Of a stretch of DNA of 64,000 nt, positions 19,704 through 30,258 are shown in pieces. Position 1 is the first letter of the stretch. The number at the start of each line of letters is the position of its first letter. Position numbers and translations under genes: made by a program. The stretch comes from Streptomyces sp. P9-A2 (lineage in GTDB: Bacteria; Actinomycetota; Actinomycetes; Streptomycetales; Streptomycetaceae), in NCBI RefSeq assembly GCF_036634175.1, contig NZ_JAZIFX010000001.1, forward strand, positions 7,068,001 through 7,132,000, given 5' to 3'. The notes below the pieces were generated by a model that was not told where the DNA came from, ran no database searches, and worked only from the letters and a program-made list of their open reading frames with translations.

Positions 19704-20594
19704 TCAGCGGGCCCGGCCGCCGGTGCGGTGCAGGCGGTCGCCACCCGACAGGACCGCCGCCGCCAGCGCGTGCGCCGCGCCCTGCGCGGAGGGGTGCCGC
19801 CGGCCGTGCGCCACCACGAAGTCGACCCGGCCCGGCTCCGGCAGCCCCGCCCGGTCCGGCATCCGCACCAGCCCCGGCGGGATCATCCCGTGCGCGTGCA
19901 CCATCACGCCGAGCCCGGCGCGGGCCGCCGCGATCAGGCCGTTGAGGCTGCCGCTGGTGCAGACGATCCGCCACTCACGGCCCTGCCGCTCCAGCGCCCG
20001 CAGCGCGAGCTCGCGGGTGATGCCCGGCGGCGGGTAGGCGATCAGCGGCACCGGACGGCCGGGATCGAGACGCAGCCCCTGCGCACCGATCCACACCAGC
20101 TCGTCGTGCCACACCAGATCGCCCCGTGGGTCCTTCGGCCACCGCTTCGCGAGCACCAGGTCCAGCTCGCCCGCGGCCAGCTTCTCGTGCAGCGTGCCCG
20201 ACAGCTCGACCGTCAGCTCCAGATCGACCTCTGGGTGCTCGTGGCAGAACCGCTCCAGGATCTCCGGCAGCCGGGTCAGGACGAAGTCCTCCGACGCGCC
20301 GAACCGCACCCGGCCGCGCAGCCGGGTGCCGGTGAAGAACTGCGCCGCCTGCTCGTGCACGTCCAGGATCCGCCGCGCGAAGCCCAGCATCGCCTCGCCG
20401 TCCCCGGTGAGCTCCACCGAGTGCGTGTCCCGGGTGAACAGCTGCCGCCCGGTGGCGTCCTCCAGCCGCCGCACATGCTGGCTGACCGTCGACTGCCGCA
20501 GCCCGAGACGGCGCGCCGCCCGCGTGAAGGACAGCGTCCGCGCCACGGACAGGAAGGTCCGCAGCTGCGTCGGGTCGTACATCGCGTCCGCCAT
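19704..20594 (-). CDS. LysR-family regulator
   Basis: A 296-residue LTTR. The N-terminal winged HTH is typical (QLRTFLSVARTLSFTRAARR, QSTVSQHVRRLEDATGRQLF), followed by the periplasmic-binding-like effector domain (FGASEDFVLTRLPEILERF, DLVLAKRW). It is divergent from the BASS-family transporter at 20786, the usual arrangement in which the LysR protein activates the transporter and represses itself. A short perfect palindrome (20614-20623) lies in the shared region. The start is the ATG at 20594; an ATG four codons later is possible. Its 3' end abuts the truncated acyl-CoA synthetase, so it may mark one edge of the rearrangement. Confidence 0.9.
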   Translation of the reverse strand: MADAMYDPTQLRTFLSVARTLSFTRAARRLGLRQSTVSQHVRRLEDATGRQLFTRDTHSVELTGDGEAMLGFARRILDVHEQAAQFFTGTRLRGRVRFGASEDFVLTRLPEILERFCHEHPEVDLELTVELSGTLHEKLAAGELDLVLAKRWPKDPRGDLVWHDELVWIGAQGLRLDPGRPVPLIAYPPPGITRELALRALERQGREWRIVCTSGSLNGLIAAARAGLGVMVHAHGMIPPGLVRMPDRAGLPEPGRVDFVVAHGRRHPSAQGAAHALAAAVLSGGDRLHRTGGRAR

Positions 20595-20613
20595 CCCGGC
20601 AGACTAACGCGGC

Positions 20614-20623
20614 TATCGCGATA
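20614..20623. promoter_or_regulatory. Candidate LysR binding site
   Basis: TATCGCGATA is a perfect 10-bp palindrome 20 bp upstream of the lysR start and 163 bp before the transporter. The position suits an LTTR recognition site, though the spacing differs from the usual T-N11-A pattern. Confidence 0.45.
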
Positions 20624-20785
20624 CGTGATGACAGTGAGAGCGGTATACGGGATTCCCGATCACGGAGGGAGGGAGCAGGATGGGGAGGGGCTCCGCGTGC
20701 CCGTACGGGGGCGTCCCGGCGGAACCCAGTGGACCCGAGCGCGCGCCGGAGTGCGTTCCCGAGTGAGTGGAGCAAGTGAAACACC

Positions 20786-21886
20786 GTGAAACGCCCGCAC
20801 TGGCCGAGCCGGATGCCGGTCGACCCGTACATCCTGCTCCTGCTCGGGACGGTGGGCCTGGCCGCGCTGCTCCCGGCGCGAGGCACCGGCGCCGACATCG
20901 CCTCCGGTGCCTCCACCGCGGCCATCGCCCTCCTCTTCTTCCTCTACGGAGCCCGCCTCTCCACCCGTGAGGCACTGGACGGACTGAGGCACTGGCGGCT
21001 TCACGGCACCGTCCTGGCCTGTACCTTCGTCGTCTTCCCGCTGCTCGGCCTGGCCGCCCGCGGCTTCGTCCCGGCCGGGATTCTGAGCGAGCCCCTCTAT
21101 CAGGGCCTGCTCTTCCTCACCCTCGTCCCGTCCACCATCCAGTCGTCGATCGCCTTCACCTCCCTCGCCCGCGGCAACGTGCTCGCCGCGATCTGCGCCG
21201 GCTCCTTCTCCTCACTGGCCGGCATCGTGGCGACCCCGCTGCTGGCGGCGGCGCTGCTCGGCGGGGGCGGGGGCAGCGACGGGAGCCTGGGCGCCGGCGG
21301 GTTCTCCGCCGGCTCGGTGACGAAGATCGTGCTGCAACTGCTGGTGCCGTTCGTCGCCGGGCAGGTGCTGCGCCGCTGGGTGGGGGAGTTCGTCCTTCGC
21401 CACCGCAAGGTGCTCGGGCTCGTCGACCGGGGCTCGATCCTGCTCGTCGTCTACACCGCGTTCAGCCAGGGCATGGTCGAGGGCATCTGGCACCAGGTGA
21501 GCCCGGCCCGGCTCGGCGGACTGCTCGCCGTGGAGGCCGTCCTCCTTGCCGCGATGCTGCTGCTGACCTGGTACGGGGCCAAGGCGCTGAAGTTCGGCCG
21601 GGCGGACCGGATCGCGATCCAGTTCGCCGGTTCGAAGAAGTCCCTGGCCGCCGGACTGCCCATGGCGAGCGTGCTGTTCGGTGCGCAGGCCTCGCTGGCC
21701 GTGCTGCCGCTGATGCTGTTCCACCAGACGCAGCTCATGGTGTGCGCGGTGATCGCCAAACGCCGCTCGCGTGACCTCGCCGGCCCGCCCGAGGCCGCCT
21801 CCCCGGCGGTTGCCGGGGAGGTCACCGTCCCGGTCCCAGCCGGATCGTCACGAACCGGGGCCGGTACAGGGACACGTTCCGGCTGA
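20786..21886 (+). CDS. Bile acid:sodium symporter (BASS) family transporter
   Basis: A 366-residue inner-membrane protein with nine or ten hydrophobic segments. It belongs to the SBF-like branch (YfeH type): IALLFFLYGARLSTREAL, LTLVPSTIQSSIAFTSLARGN with the conserved crossover helix, and QFAGSKKSLAAGLPMA. Relatives carry organic anions with sodium; the cargo is unknown. The C-terminal 40 residues are Ala/Pro/Gly-rich. I chose the GTG at 20786 with GGAG 13 nt upstream. The last 65 bp overlap the convergent gene at 21822-23153, so either this C-terminus is extended or the two transcripts are antisense at their ends. Control by the divergent LysR gene is likely. Confidence 0.88.
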   Translation: MKRPHWPSRMPVDPYILLLLGTVGLAALLPARGTGADIASGASTAAIALLFFLYGARLSTREALDGLRHWRLHGTVLACTFVVFPLLGLAARGFVPAGILSEPLYQGLLFLTLVPSTIQSSIAFTSLARGNVLAAICAGSFSSLAGIVATPLLAAALLGGGGGSDGSLGAGGFSAGSVTKIVLQLLVPFVAGQVLRRWVGEFVLRHRKVLGLVDRGSILLVVYTAFSQGMVEGIWHQVSPARLGGLLAVEAVLLAAMLLLTWYGAKALKFGRADRIAIQFAGSKKSLAAGLPMASVLFGAQASLAVLPLMLFHQTQLMVCAVIAKRRSRDLAGPPEAASPAVAGEVTVPVPAGSSRTGAGTGTRSG

Positions 21887-23153
21887 GCATCGCGGCGGCG
21901 CCGGCGCCGGGCGGCTCGAGCAGGTTCACGTCGTAGCTGAGCACCAGCCGTCCGTCACCGCTCAGCTCCGGGTGCGTCTGCGGGTTGTACGCGCCGGTCC
22001 CGCCGTGCGGCAGCGCGGGGCCGAACTCCTTCGCCGGGCCGTGCCACGGCCCGGCGGGGGAGCAGGACCAGTACGACGTCACCGTGGTCAGCCCCTTGAC
22101 GCCCGTGGCCATCGTGAACAGCACATACGTCCCGCCCTCCCGTACCACCGAGAAGGCGCTGCCCACACCGGTGTGCTGCCCGTCCCCGAGCACCGGGTGC
22201 GGGCGGGCGCGGGTCTGCCATGCCGTGCCGTCCCAGTACTCCCAGGCGGCCGGGTCTGCGAGCCCGCCCTCCGGGACCCGCGCCACATACGCCCGCGAGG
22301 CCTCGCGGGCCACGGCCCGGCCGTCGTCGCCGCCGAAGACGTACGTCCAGCCGTCCTCCTCGACCAGGGTCGTGCCGAACAGCACCCGCCGGGACGGATC
22401 GGGCACCTCCCGCTGGTCGAGCACCGTCTCCACCGACTCCAGGCGCAGGCCGGGCAGGGAGAGCGTGGCGACCTCGGTGGCGGTGGGCACCCCGTAGATC
22501 CACGGGGACCGCCCCGCCGTACGCACCCACAGCAGGACGCGGACGACCTGCTCCGTGGAACCTGGGGTGCGGGGCTCGACCCGGGCACCGACCGGCCAGC
22601 GCCACTGGTCCGGGGCGGGATCGGGGAAGAGCGGGGCGGAAAGCGTCGACTCCAGCCGGCCGTCGCGCATCAGGACGGCCGAGTTGCGCACCATCGGCGC
22701 GGTCATGTCCCGCCAGGCGTACGACTCGCCGACCGGGTTGGGCGGGCTGTGCACGCGGCCCAGAAACGTGTCGGAGAACAGCCACAGCAGCCGGCCGTCG
22801 GGCAGCCGCACCGAGTGCGTTCCGTCGCCGCCCGTCCAGTCGTCGATGCGGGCGCCGTCGTCGCCGTAGCGGGCGAACTCGGAGGTGAGGGCGTCGTCCT
22901 CGGCCCAGGATGCGACGGTGCGCGGAGTGCAGGCACCACCGCCGTCCTGCCGCCCGTCGTCGCGGTCCGGGAGGCCGAGGACCAGCACGGTCCCCAGGGC
23001 CAGGGCCAGGGCCAGGAACAGGGCCAGGGCCAGGCCGGCCCAGGGGTCTGCTCCCCGTTGTGGCCGCCGCGGTGGTGTCCGTGGCGGTGACGGTGGCTGT
23101 GTCGGGGTCTCCGTGCGTGTTCCTGCGCGTGCTGGCGCTGCGTCGTCGGGCAC
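21822..23153 (-). CDS. Membrane-anchored extracellular protein, DUF4185-like
   Basis: A 443-residue protein. A Pro/Thr/Arg-rich cytoplasmic N-terminus is followed by one transmembrane helix (about residues 42-62, built largely of Ala-Leu pairs). An extracellular part of about 370 residues follows, with propeller-like elements: DGTHSVRLPDGRLLWLFSDTFLG, MVRNSAVLM, WTYVFGGDDG, YVARVPEGGL, YVLFTMATG. This pattern resembles DUF4185/DUF5005 proteins of actinobacteria, which look like inactive or uncharacterised glycosidase propellers. The GTG start at 23153 has GGAG only 4 nt away, so the start is uncertain. Function unknown. Confidence 0.72.
   Translation of the reverse strand: MPDDAAPARAGTRTETPTQPPSPPRTPPRRPQRGADPWAGLALALFLALALALGTVLVLGLPDRDDGRQDGGGACTPRTVASWAEDDALTSEFARYGDDGARIDDWTGGDGTHSVRLPDGRLLWLFSDTFLGRVHSPPNPVGESYAWRDMTAPMVRNSAVLMRDGRLESTLSAPLFPDPAPDQWRWPVGARVEPRTPGSTEQVVRVLLWVRTAGRSPWIYGVPTATEVATLSLPGLRLESVETVLDQREVPDPSRRVLFGTTLVEEDGWTYVFGGDDGRAVAREASRAYVARVPEGGLADPAAWEYWDGTAWQTRARPHPVLGDGQHTGVGSAFSVVREGGTYVLFTMATGVKGLTTVTSYWSCSPAGPWHGPAKEFGPALPHGGTGAYNPQTHPELSGDGRLVLSYDVNLLEPPGAGAAAMLSRNVSLYRPRFVTIRLGPGR
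22994..23035. repeat. Hexamer repeat coding for a transmembrane helix
   Basis: CCAGGG (plus strand) is repeated five times with one interruption. In the minus-strand gene it encodes ALALALFLALALAL, most of the only transmembrane helix of the DUF4185-like protein. Gain or loss of units would change helix length by two residues without a frameshift. Confidence 0.88.
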
Positions 23154-23196
23154 GCTCCGGGACGTTAGTGGCAGGAGTGGTCCGGGTCCATGGCGC

Positions 23197-23252
23197 CTGC
23201 CGCCCTGCCGCCCTGCCGTCCTGCCGTCCTGCCGCCCTGCCGCCCTGCCGTC
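23197..23252. repeat. Seven tandem octamers, ctgccgcc/ctgccgtc
   Basis: Seven adjacent 8-bp units in the order C,C,T,T,C,C,T at the seventh base, starting 44 bp upstream of the DUF4185-like gene and ending about 115 bp beyond the fdhD stop. The period of eight means unit changes would not keep a reading frame, which fits a non-coding location. Confidence 0.9.
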
Positions 23253-23367
23253 CCGACGCCGACGCGTGCACCAGGGCGCGGTGGCCCGTGGGTTCGAGGC
23301 GGGGCCCCCGCGGCGCAGGGGGCGCTCCCCGCCGGCAGGGACCCCGCCGCCGTGCCGCGGGGACCGG

Positions 23368-24216
23368 TCAGCCCTGGGAGGCCGCCGCCCTCAGGACTAC
23401 GCGGTCCTCACCCGCGTACACGTTCATGGAGCTGCCCCGCAGGAACCCGACCAGCGTCAGACCCGTCTCCGCCGCCAGGTCCACGGCCAGCGAGGACGGC
23501 GCCGAGACGGCCGCGAGCACGGGGACGCCCGCCATGACCGCCTTCTGCGCCAGCTCGAAGGAGGCACGGCCGGAGACCATCAGGACGGTCCGGGACAGCG
23601 GCAGGTCCCCGCCCTGCAGGGCGCGGCCGACCAGCTTGTCGACCGCGTTGTGCCGGCCCACGTCCTCCCGGACGTCCAGCAGCTCCCCGGCCTCGTCGAA
23701 CAGGGCCGCCGCGTGCAGGCCGCCCGTCCGGTCGAAGACCCGCTGGGAGGCGCGCAGCCGGTCGGGCAGGCTCGCCAGCAGCTCCGGACCGACGCGCAGC
23801 GGCGGGCTGTCGGCGATGGGATGGCGGGTCGTGGTGCGCACCGCGTCCAGACTCGCCTTGCCGCACAGGCCGCAGGACGAGGTCGTGTACACGTTCCGCT
23901 CGAGCGTGATGTCCGGGATCCGTACACCGGGGGCGGTCTGCACGTCGACCACGTTGTACGTGTTCACCCCGTCCGCCCGCGCGCCCGCGCAGTACACGAC
24001 GTTCCGCAGATCGGACGCCGTCGCCAGGACCCCCTCGCTCACCAGGAAGCCGACGGCCAGCGCGAAGTCGTCACCCGGGGTGCGCATCGTGATCGCCAGC
24101 GGCTTCCCGTTCAGCCGGATCTCCAGGGGCTCCTCGGCGACGAGCGTGTCCGGGCGGCTGGACACCACCCCGTCCCGGATGCGGACCACCCTGCGTCGTT
24201 CTGTGACTCGTCCCAT
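23368..24216 (-). CDS. fdhD: Formate dehydrogenase sulfurtransferase/accessory protein FdhD
   Basis: A 282-residue cytoplasmic protein that transfers sulfur from a cysteine desulfurase to the molybdenum cofactor of formate dehydrogenase. The functional motif CGLCG is present (SSCGLCGKA), as are RTPGDDFALAVGFLVSEG, FDRTGGLHAA, EDVGRHNAVDKL and SGRASFELAQKA, all diagnostic of the family. It is the last gene of the formate dehydrogenase operon, 26 bp after the Fe-S subunit gene. I chose the ATG at 24216 (GGGGA upstream) since it gives MGRVTERRRV as in relatives. Confidence 0.95.
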   Translation of the reverse strand: MGRVTERRRVVRIRDGVVSSRPDTLVAEEPLEIRLNGKPLAITMRTPGDDFALAVGFLVSEGVLATASDLRNVVYCAGARADGVNTYNVVDVQTAPGVRIPDITLERNVYTTSSCGLCGKASLDAVRTTTRHPIADSPPLRVGPELLASLPDRLRASQRVFDRTGGLHAAALFDEAGELLDVREDVGRHNAVDKLVGRALQGGDLPLSRTVLMVSGRASFELAQKAVMAGVPVLAAVSAPSSLAVDLAAETGLTLVGFLRGSSMNVYAGEDRVVLRAAASQG

Positions 24217-24242
24217 GTCCCCAGTCCCTGGTCGGTCCCCGG

Positions 24243-25099
24243 TCAGGCCCGGTTCTGTACGTGCTGATAGCCGAAGCGGCCCTTGATGCACAGGTTGCCG
24301 TGGGTCACCGGATTGTCGTGCGGCGAGGTGACCTTCACGATCTCATTGTCCTGCACGTGCAGGGTGAGGTTGCAGCCCACACCGCAGTACGCGCACACCG
24401 TCGTCGTCTCCGTCTGCGCCGACTCGTCCCAGGTACCCGCCGCCCGCATGTCGAACTCCGACTTGAACGACAGCGCGCCCGTCGGGCACACCTCGACGCA
24501 GTTCCCGCAGTACACGCACGCCGATTCGGTCAGCGGACCGTCGTGCTCGACCGCGATGCGGGCGTCGAAACCGCGGCCCGCGACCGAGATCGCGAAGGAG
24601 TTCTGCCACTGGTCGCCACAGGCGTCCACGCACTTGTAGCAGAGGATGCACTTGCCGTAGTCGCGCACGTACAGGTCGTTGTCGACCCTCGGCTCCTCGT
24701 CGAGGCGGGCCGCGTCCGGGCCGAAACGGTCCGGCTTCGCCTCGTACTCCTTGATCCACTCGGCGGCCCGCGGGGTCGTCGACAGGTCGACGGAGGACGC
24801 GAGCAGTTCCAGGACCATCTTGCGGCTGTGCCGGACCCGCTCGGTGCCGGTGCGCACCTCCATGCCCGGCTCCGCCTCGCGCGAGCAGGCCGGGACCAGG
24901 GTGCGAGCCCCCTCGACCTCCACCACGCACACGCGGCACGCGTTCTTCGGTGCCAGGGTGTCGCCCTCGCACAGGGTCGGCACGTCCTTCCCGGCCGCCC
25001 GGCAGGCGTCCAGGACCGTCGCCCCCTCGGGCGCCCGGACCGGCTCGCCGTCGAGGGTGAACTCCAGCAGGCGGCGGGGAATCCCCAGCGGTGTCACGG

Positions 25100-25103
<4 letters not shown>
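24243..25103 (-). CDS. Fe-S subunit of formate dehydrogenase, carrying the N-terminal half of a usual FdhA
   Basis: A 286-residue electron-transfer protein. Order: a plant-ferredoxin-like [2Fe-2S] domain (PTLCEGDTLAPKNACRVCVVEV, further Cys at VPACSRE), the NuoG-like segment, a dicluster ferredoxin (CILCYKCVDACGDQ and CVYCGNCVEVCPTGAL), then at the C-terminus the [4Fe-4S] domain that normally opens the molybdopterin oxidoreductase (VCAYCGVGCNLTL, THGNLCIKGRFGYQHV). In FdsA-type enzymes all of this is fused to the Mo catalytic domain. Here the protein stops after KGRFG and the catalytic part is encoded 1.9 kb upstream. The ATG overlaps the stop of the diaphorase gene by ATGA, so translation is coupled. 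Confidence 0.9.
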
Positions 25104-26982
<1,879 letters not shown>

Positions 26983-26986
<4 letters not shown>

Positions 26987-28980
26987 CTCACCTGGGGCCC
27001 ATGGGGCCCATAGGTCGGATGGGCCGGATGGGCCGGATGGCTTGGACGGTTCGCGTGGCCGGGAGCCGGAAGCCTCTCGATCCGGATCGCCGACGCCTTG
27101 AACTCCGCCGTCCCCGCGATCGGGCAGTTCGCCTCGATCGTCAGCTTGTTGGTGTCCACCTCGTCGGGAAAGTGGAACGTCATGAACGCCAGGCCCGGCC
27201 GCAGCGCGGTGTCCACCCACACCGGCGCGAGAACCGATCCGCGCCGGGAGGTCACCCGCACCTCCTCGCCGACCACCACCCCGTAGTGCTCCGCGTCCTC
27301 GGGACACAGCTCGACGGACTCGCCACGCCGCAGCGGCGATGAGTAACCACCGCTCTGGACGCCGGTGTTGTAGGAGTCGAGCCGTCGTCCCGTGGTGAGC
27401 CGGATCGGGAACTCCTCATCGGTGAGGTCGACCGGTGGATCGTGCCGCACGATCCCGAACGGTGCGGGCCTGCCCCGCCGCCGCGCGTCCGGTTCCCACA
27501 ACCTGCCGTGCAGATAAGGCGGTTCGAGGGACTCGGTGCTCGGGCACGGCCACTGGATGCCCTGGTGCTCCTCCAGCCGCCCGTAGGTCATGCCGTGGTG
27601 GTCGGGGGAGAGCGACCGGAGCTCGTTCCAGACGGCCTCGGCGTCCGCGTACTTCCAGCCGTGACCGAGGCGGGCGGCGAGATCGCACAGGATGTCGATG
27701 TCCTCGCGGGCCTCGCCGGGCGGGGTGAGCGCCCTGCGGACACGCTGCACCCGGCGTTCGCTGTTGGTGGTGGTGCCCTCGGTCTCCGCCCACCCGGCGG
27801 TCGCCGGCAGCACCACGTCCGCGAGTTCGGCGGTCTTCGTCAGGAAGATGTCCTGCACCACCAGGAAGTCCAGCCCGCTCAGCCGTCGTACCGCCTGGGC
27901 GCTGTCCGCCTCGGACTGCGCCGGGTTCTCACCGATGCAGTAGACGGCCCGCAGCGAACCGTCCTCCATCGCCTCGAACATCTCCGTCAGGGTCATCCCG
28001 TGACGCGGCTGGAGGACGATGTCCCAGGCGGACTCGAACTTCAGCCGGACCGCCGGGTCGAGGATGTCCTGGAACCCGGGCAGCCGGTTGGGGATCGCCC
28101 CCATGTCGCCGCCGCCCTGCACGTTGTTCTGGCCGCGCAGCGGCTGCAGGCCGGCACCGTAGCGGCCGACCTGGCCGGTGAGCAGGGACAGGTTGACCAG
28201 GGCGCGGACATTGTCGGTGCCGTTGTGGTGCTCGGTGATACCGAGGGTCCAGCACAGTTGGGCGCGCTCGGCCCGGGCATAGGCATGCGCCAACTCCCTT
28301 ATGGCAGCGGCCGGAACACCCGTCACCTTCTCGGCGAGGGACAGCGTCCACGGTTCGACGAGCTCCCGGTACTCCTCGAAGCCGGTGGTCGCCCGCCGGA
28401 CGAACGCCTCGTTGACCAGACCGGCGTGGATGATCTCGCGGCCGATCGCGTGCGCCATCGGGATGTCCGTGCCGACGTTCAGCCCGAGCCAGCTCTCCGC
28501 CCACTCGGCGGTCGACGTCCGCCGCGGATCGACCGCGTACATCCGGGCGCCGTTGTGAATGCCCTTCAGCACGTGCTGGAAGAAAATGGGGTGCGCGAAG
28601 CGGGCGTTGGAACCCCACATCACGATGAGGTCCGTGTGCTCGATCTCCTCGTACGACGACGTCCCTCCGCCGGAGCCGAAGGCGGCCGACAGCCCGGCCA
28701 CGGACGGGGCGTGACAGGTACGGTTGCAGGAGTCGACGTTGTGGGTGCCCATGACGACCCGGGCGAACTTCTGGGCCACGTAGTTCATCTCGTTCGTCGC
28801 GCGGGCACAGGAGAACATCCCGAACGCGCCGCGTGCGGCCCCGAGTCCCCGGGCGGCCCGGTCCAGGGCCTCCTCCCAGGTCGCCCGCCGGAACGGCTCG
28901 TCCCGCGCGTCACGGACCAGCGGATGGGTGAGCCGGGTATAGGTCTTCGGGCTCCGGTCGCGTTTCCTGGTGCTCCTCAT
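26983..28980 (-). CDS. fdhF: Molybdenum formate dehydrogenase catalytic subunit lacking its Fe4S4 domain
   Basis: A 665-residue catalytic subunit. The Mo ligand is Cys, not selenocysteine, in NRTCHAPSVAGL, with the adjacent catalytic His. The Arg of the active site is in QPLRGQNNVQGGGDMG. Pterin-binding segments are VMWGSNARFAHPI, AVDPRRTSTAEWA, CIGENPAQSEAD, VLPATAGWAETEG, and the C-terminal molybdopterin-dinucleotide domain (RLTTGRRLDSYNTG). Family members begin with a [4Fe-4S] domain of about 60 residues; this one starts directly at the catalytic fold (TYTRLTHPLVRD) and the missing piece is on the Fe-S subunit. The C-terminus ends in His/Pro repeats coded by 9-bp tandem units. The ATG overlaps the upstream stop (ATGA). 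Confidence 0.93.
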
Positions 28981-29948
28981 GCGGCGCTCCTCAGCGCGAG
29001 CAGGTCCGAGAGGGCGTGCACGGTGCGCAAAGTGGGCACCTCCACGCCGGTGATCTCCGCCAGCTCGACGACGGCGGCGAGCAGCACGTCGAGCTCGAGC
29101 GGTCTGCCACGCTCCAGATCCTGAAGCGTGGACGTGCGGTGGTCGCCGACCCGCTCGGCACCGGCCAGCCGGCGCTCCACGGACACGCCGACCTCACAGC
29201 CCAGGGCACGGGCGACCGAGAGCGTCTCGTGCATCATGATCTCGATGACCCTGCGGGTGCCGCCGTGCAGACACATCTGCCGCATGGTCGCGCGGGCGAG
29301 GGCACTGATCGGGTTGAAGGAGATGTTGCCGAGCAGCTTGACCCAGATGTCGCCGCGCAGTTCCGGCTCCACCGGACACTTCAGCCCGCCGTCCACCATC
29401 GCCCCGCTGAACGCGAGACAGCGCGCGGAGACACTGCGGTCGGGCTCCCCGACCGAGAACCGGGTCCCTTCCAAGTGCCGTACCAGGCCCGGCCCTTCGA
29501 GCTCGGTGGCCGCGTAGACGACACAGCCGATCGCCCGCTCGGGCGCGAGCACCGCACCGACCGCGCCACCGGGGTCCACACTCTCGAGACGGTGACCGTC
29601 GTGAGGGCCGCCGTGCCGGTGGAAGTACCACCAGGGGATGCCGTTCTGGGCGGCCACGACCGCCGTGGTGCCGTGCAACAGGGGTGCGATCAGCGGCCCG
29701 CACGCCGCGTAGGCGTTGGCCTTGAGGCCGAGGAAGACGTAGTCGACCGGGCCGACCTCGGCCGGGTCGTCGGTCGCGTGGGGGCGGGCGGTGAAGTCGC
29801 CGCGCGGGCTGAGCACCCACACGCCGTACTGCCTCATGGCCGCCAGATGCGGTCCACGGGCGACGAGGTGCACATCGGCACCCGCGCGATGGAGCGCGGC
29901 GCCGACGTAGGCGCCGATGGCCCCGGCGTCGAGAACTGCCACTTTCAC
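28977..29948 (-). CDS. Ketopantoate-reductase-like oxidoreductase (PanE/ApbA family)
   Basis: A 323-residue NADP-dependent dehydrogenase with VAVLDAGAIGAYVGAALHRAG (a glycine-rich loop beginning with Asp-Ala-Gly in place of Gly-x-Gly), AQNGIPWWYF, the catalytic Lys in DIWVKLLGNISFNPISAL and the C-terminal ApbA helical bundle (TSTLQDLERGRPLELDVL, GVEVPTLRTVHAL). It heads the formate dehydrogenase operon and its stop overlaps the fdhF start by ATGA. That coupling argues against a housekeeping role in pantothenate synthesis. Its true substrate is probably another 2-keto or 2-hydroxy acid; this last point is inference. The GTG at 29948 was chosen for the N-terminal KVAVLDAG start. Confidence 0.85.
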   Translation of the reverse strand: MKVAVLDAGAIGAYVGAALHRAGADVHLVARGPHLAAMRQYGVWVLSPRGDFTARPHATDDPAEVGPVDYVFLGLKANAYAACGPLIAPLLHGTTAVVAAQNGIPWWYFHRHGGPHDGHRLESVDPGGAVGAVLAPERAIGCVVYAATELEGPGLVRHLEGTRFSVGEPDRSVSARCLAFSGAMVDGGLKCPVEPELRGDIWVKLLGNISFNPISALARATMRQMCLHGGTRRVIEIMMHETLSVARALGCEVGVSVERRLAGAERVGDHRTSTLQDLERGRPLELDVLLAAVVELAEITGVEVPTLRTVHALSDLLALRSAA

Positions 29949-30026
29949 TGGGGAACGCTCCGTTCGGTCGAGGGAGTACCGCGGAGGTGGCTGCCGACGG
30001 ATCGGATTCCGCATCATGTCGACGAA

Positions 30027-30042
30027 ATATTGTCTACAGTAT
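30027..30042. promoter_or_regulatory. Candidate GntR operator between the formate dehydrogenase operon and the OxlT-like gene
   Basis: ATATTGTCTACAGTAT on the plus strand is an imperfect 16-bp palindrome of the form ATAyTGTnnACArTAT, typical in size and symmetry for FadR/FCD-type GntR regulators. It sits 78 bp upstream of the minus-strand operon start, inside an interval of 310 bp that has no gene. The same elements recur at 32313-32328 and at 60977-61006. Confidence 0.6.
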
Positions 30043-30154
30043 GGAAGAGAGTGCAGCAAGGGTCCGCGTACGGTCTGCTGCGCGCGGCCCGTCACCCGGC
30101 CCCCGCTGCCCCGATCGGTCGACTGTTGAAGAAACCGGTCGGTCCGACCGTTCG

Positions 30155-30189
30155 CCGCAGACCGCAGACCGCAGACCGCAGACCGCAGA
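30155..30189. repeat. Five tandem heptamers CCGCAGA
   Basis: Five perfect copies of CCGCAGA lie about 70-105 bp upstream of the OxlT-like gene, in the 310-bp divergent region 29949-30258. The flanks contain two copies of ACCGTTC. No reading frame is supported here. The array may influence spacing of the promoter or simply be slippage-prone DNA. Confidence 0.9.
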
Positions 30190-30258
30190 CCGTTCACCGC
30201 ATACGGTCGACCGATGGGGTTGTTCAATGCCTCATGATCTCCCTACCGTCCGGGTTTC

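Noticed and set aside
18712..19974. Frameshift rather than truncation in the acyl-CoA synthetase
   Set aside because: The other two frames upstream contain an intact LysR gene and a shadow, not the missing adenylation half.
23197..23252. CRISPR array
   Set aside because: The octamers, like the heptamers at 30155 and the 13-mers at 60927, are head-to-tail without unique spacers and no cas gene is present.
29949..30227. N-terminal extension of the ketopantoate-reductase-like protein
   Set aside because: The extension translates the heptamer repeats and the putative operator and precedes the normal Rossmann start; it is control region.
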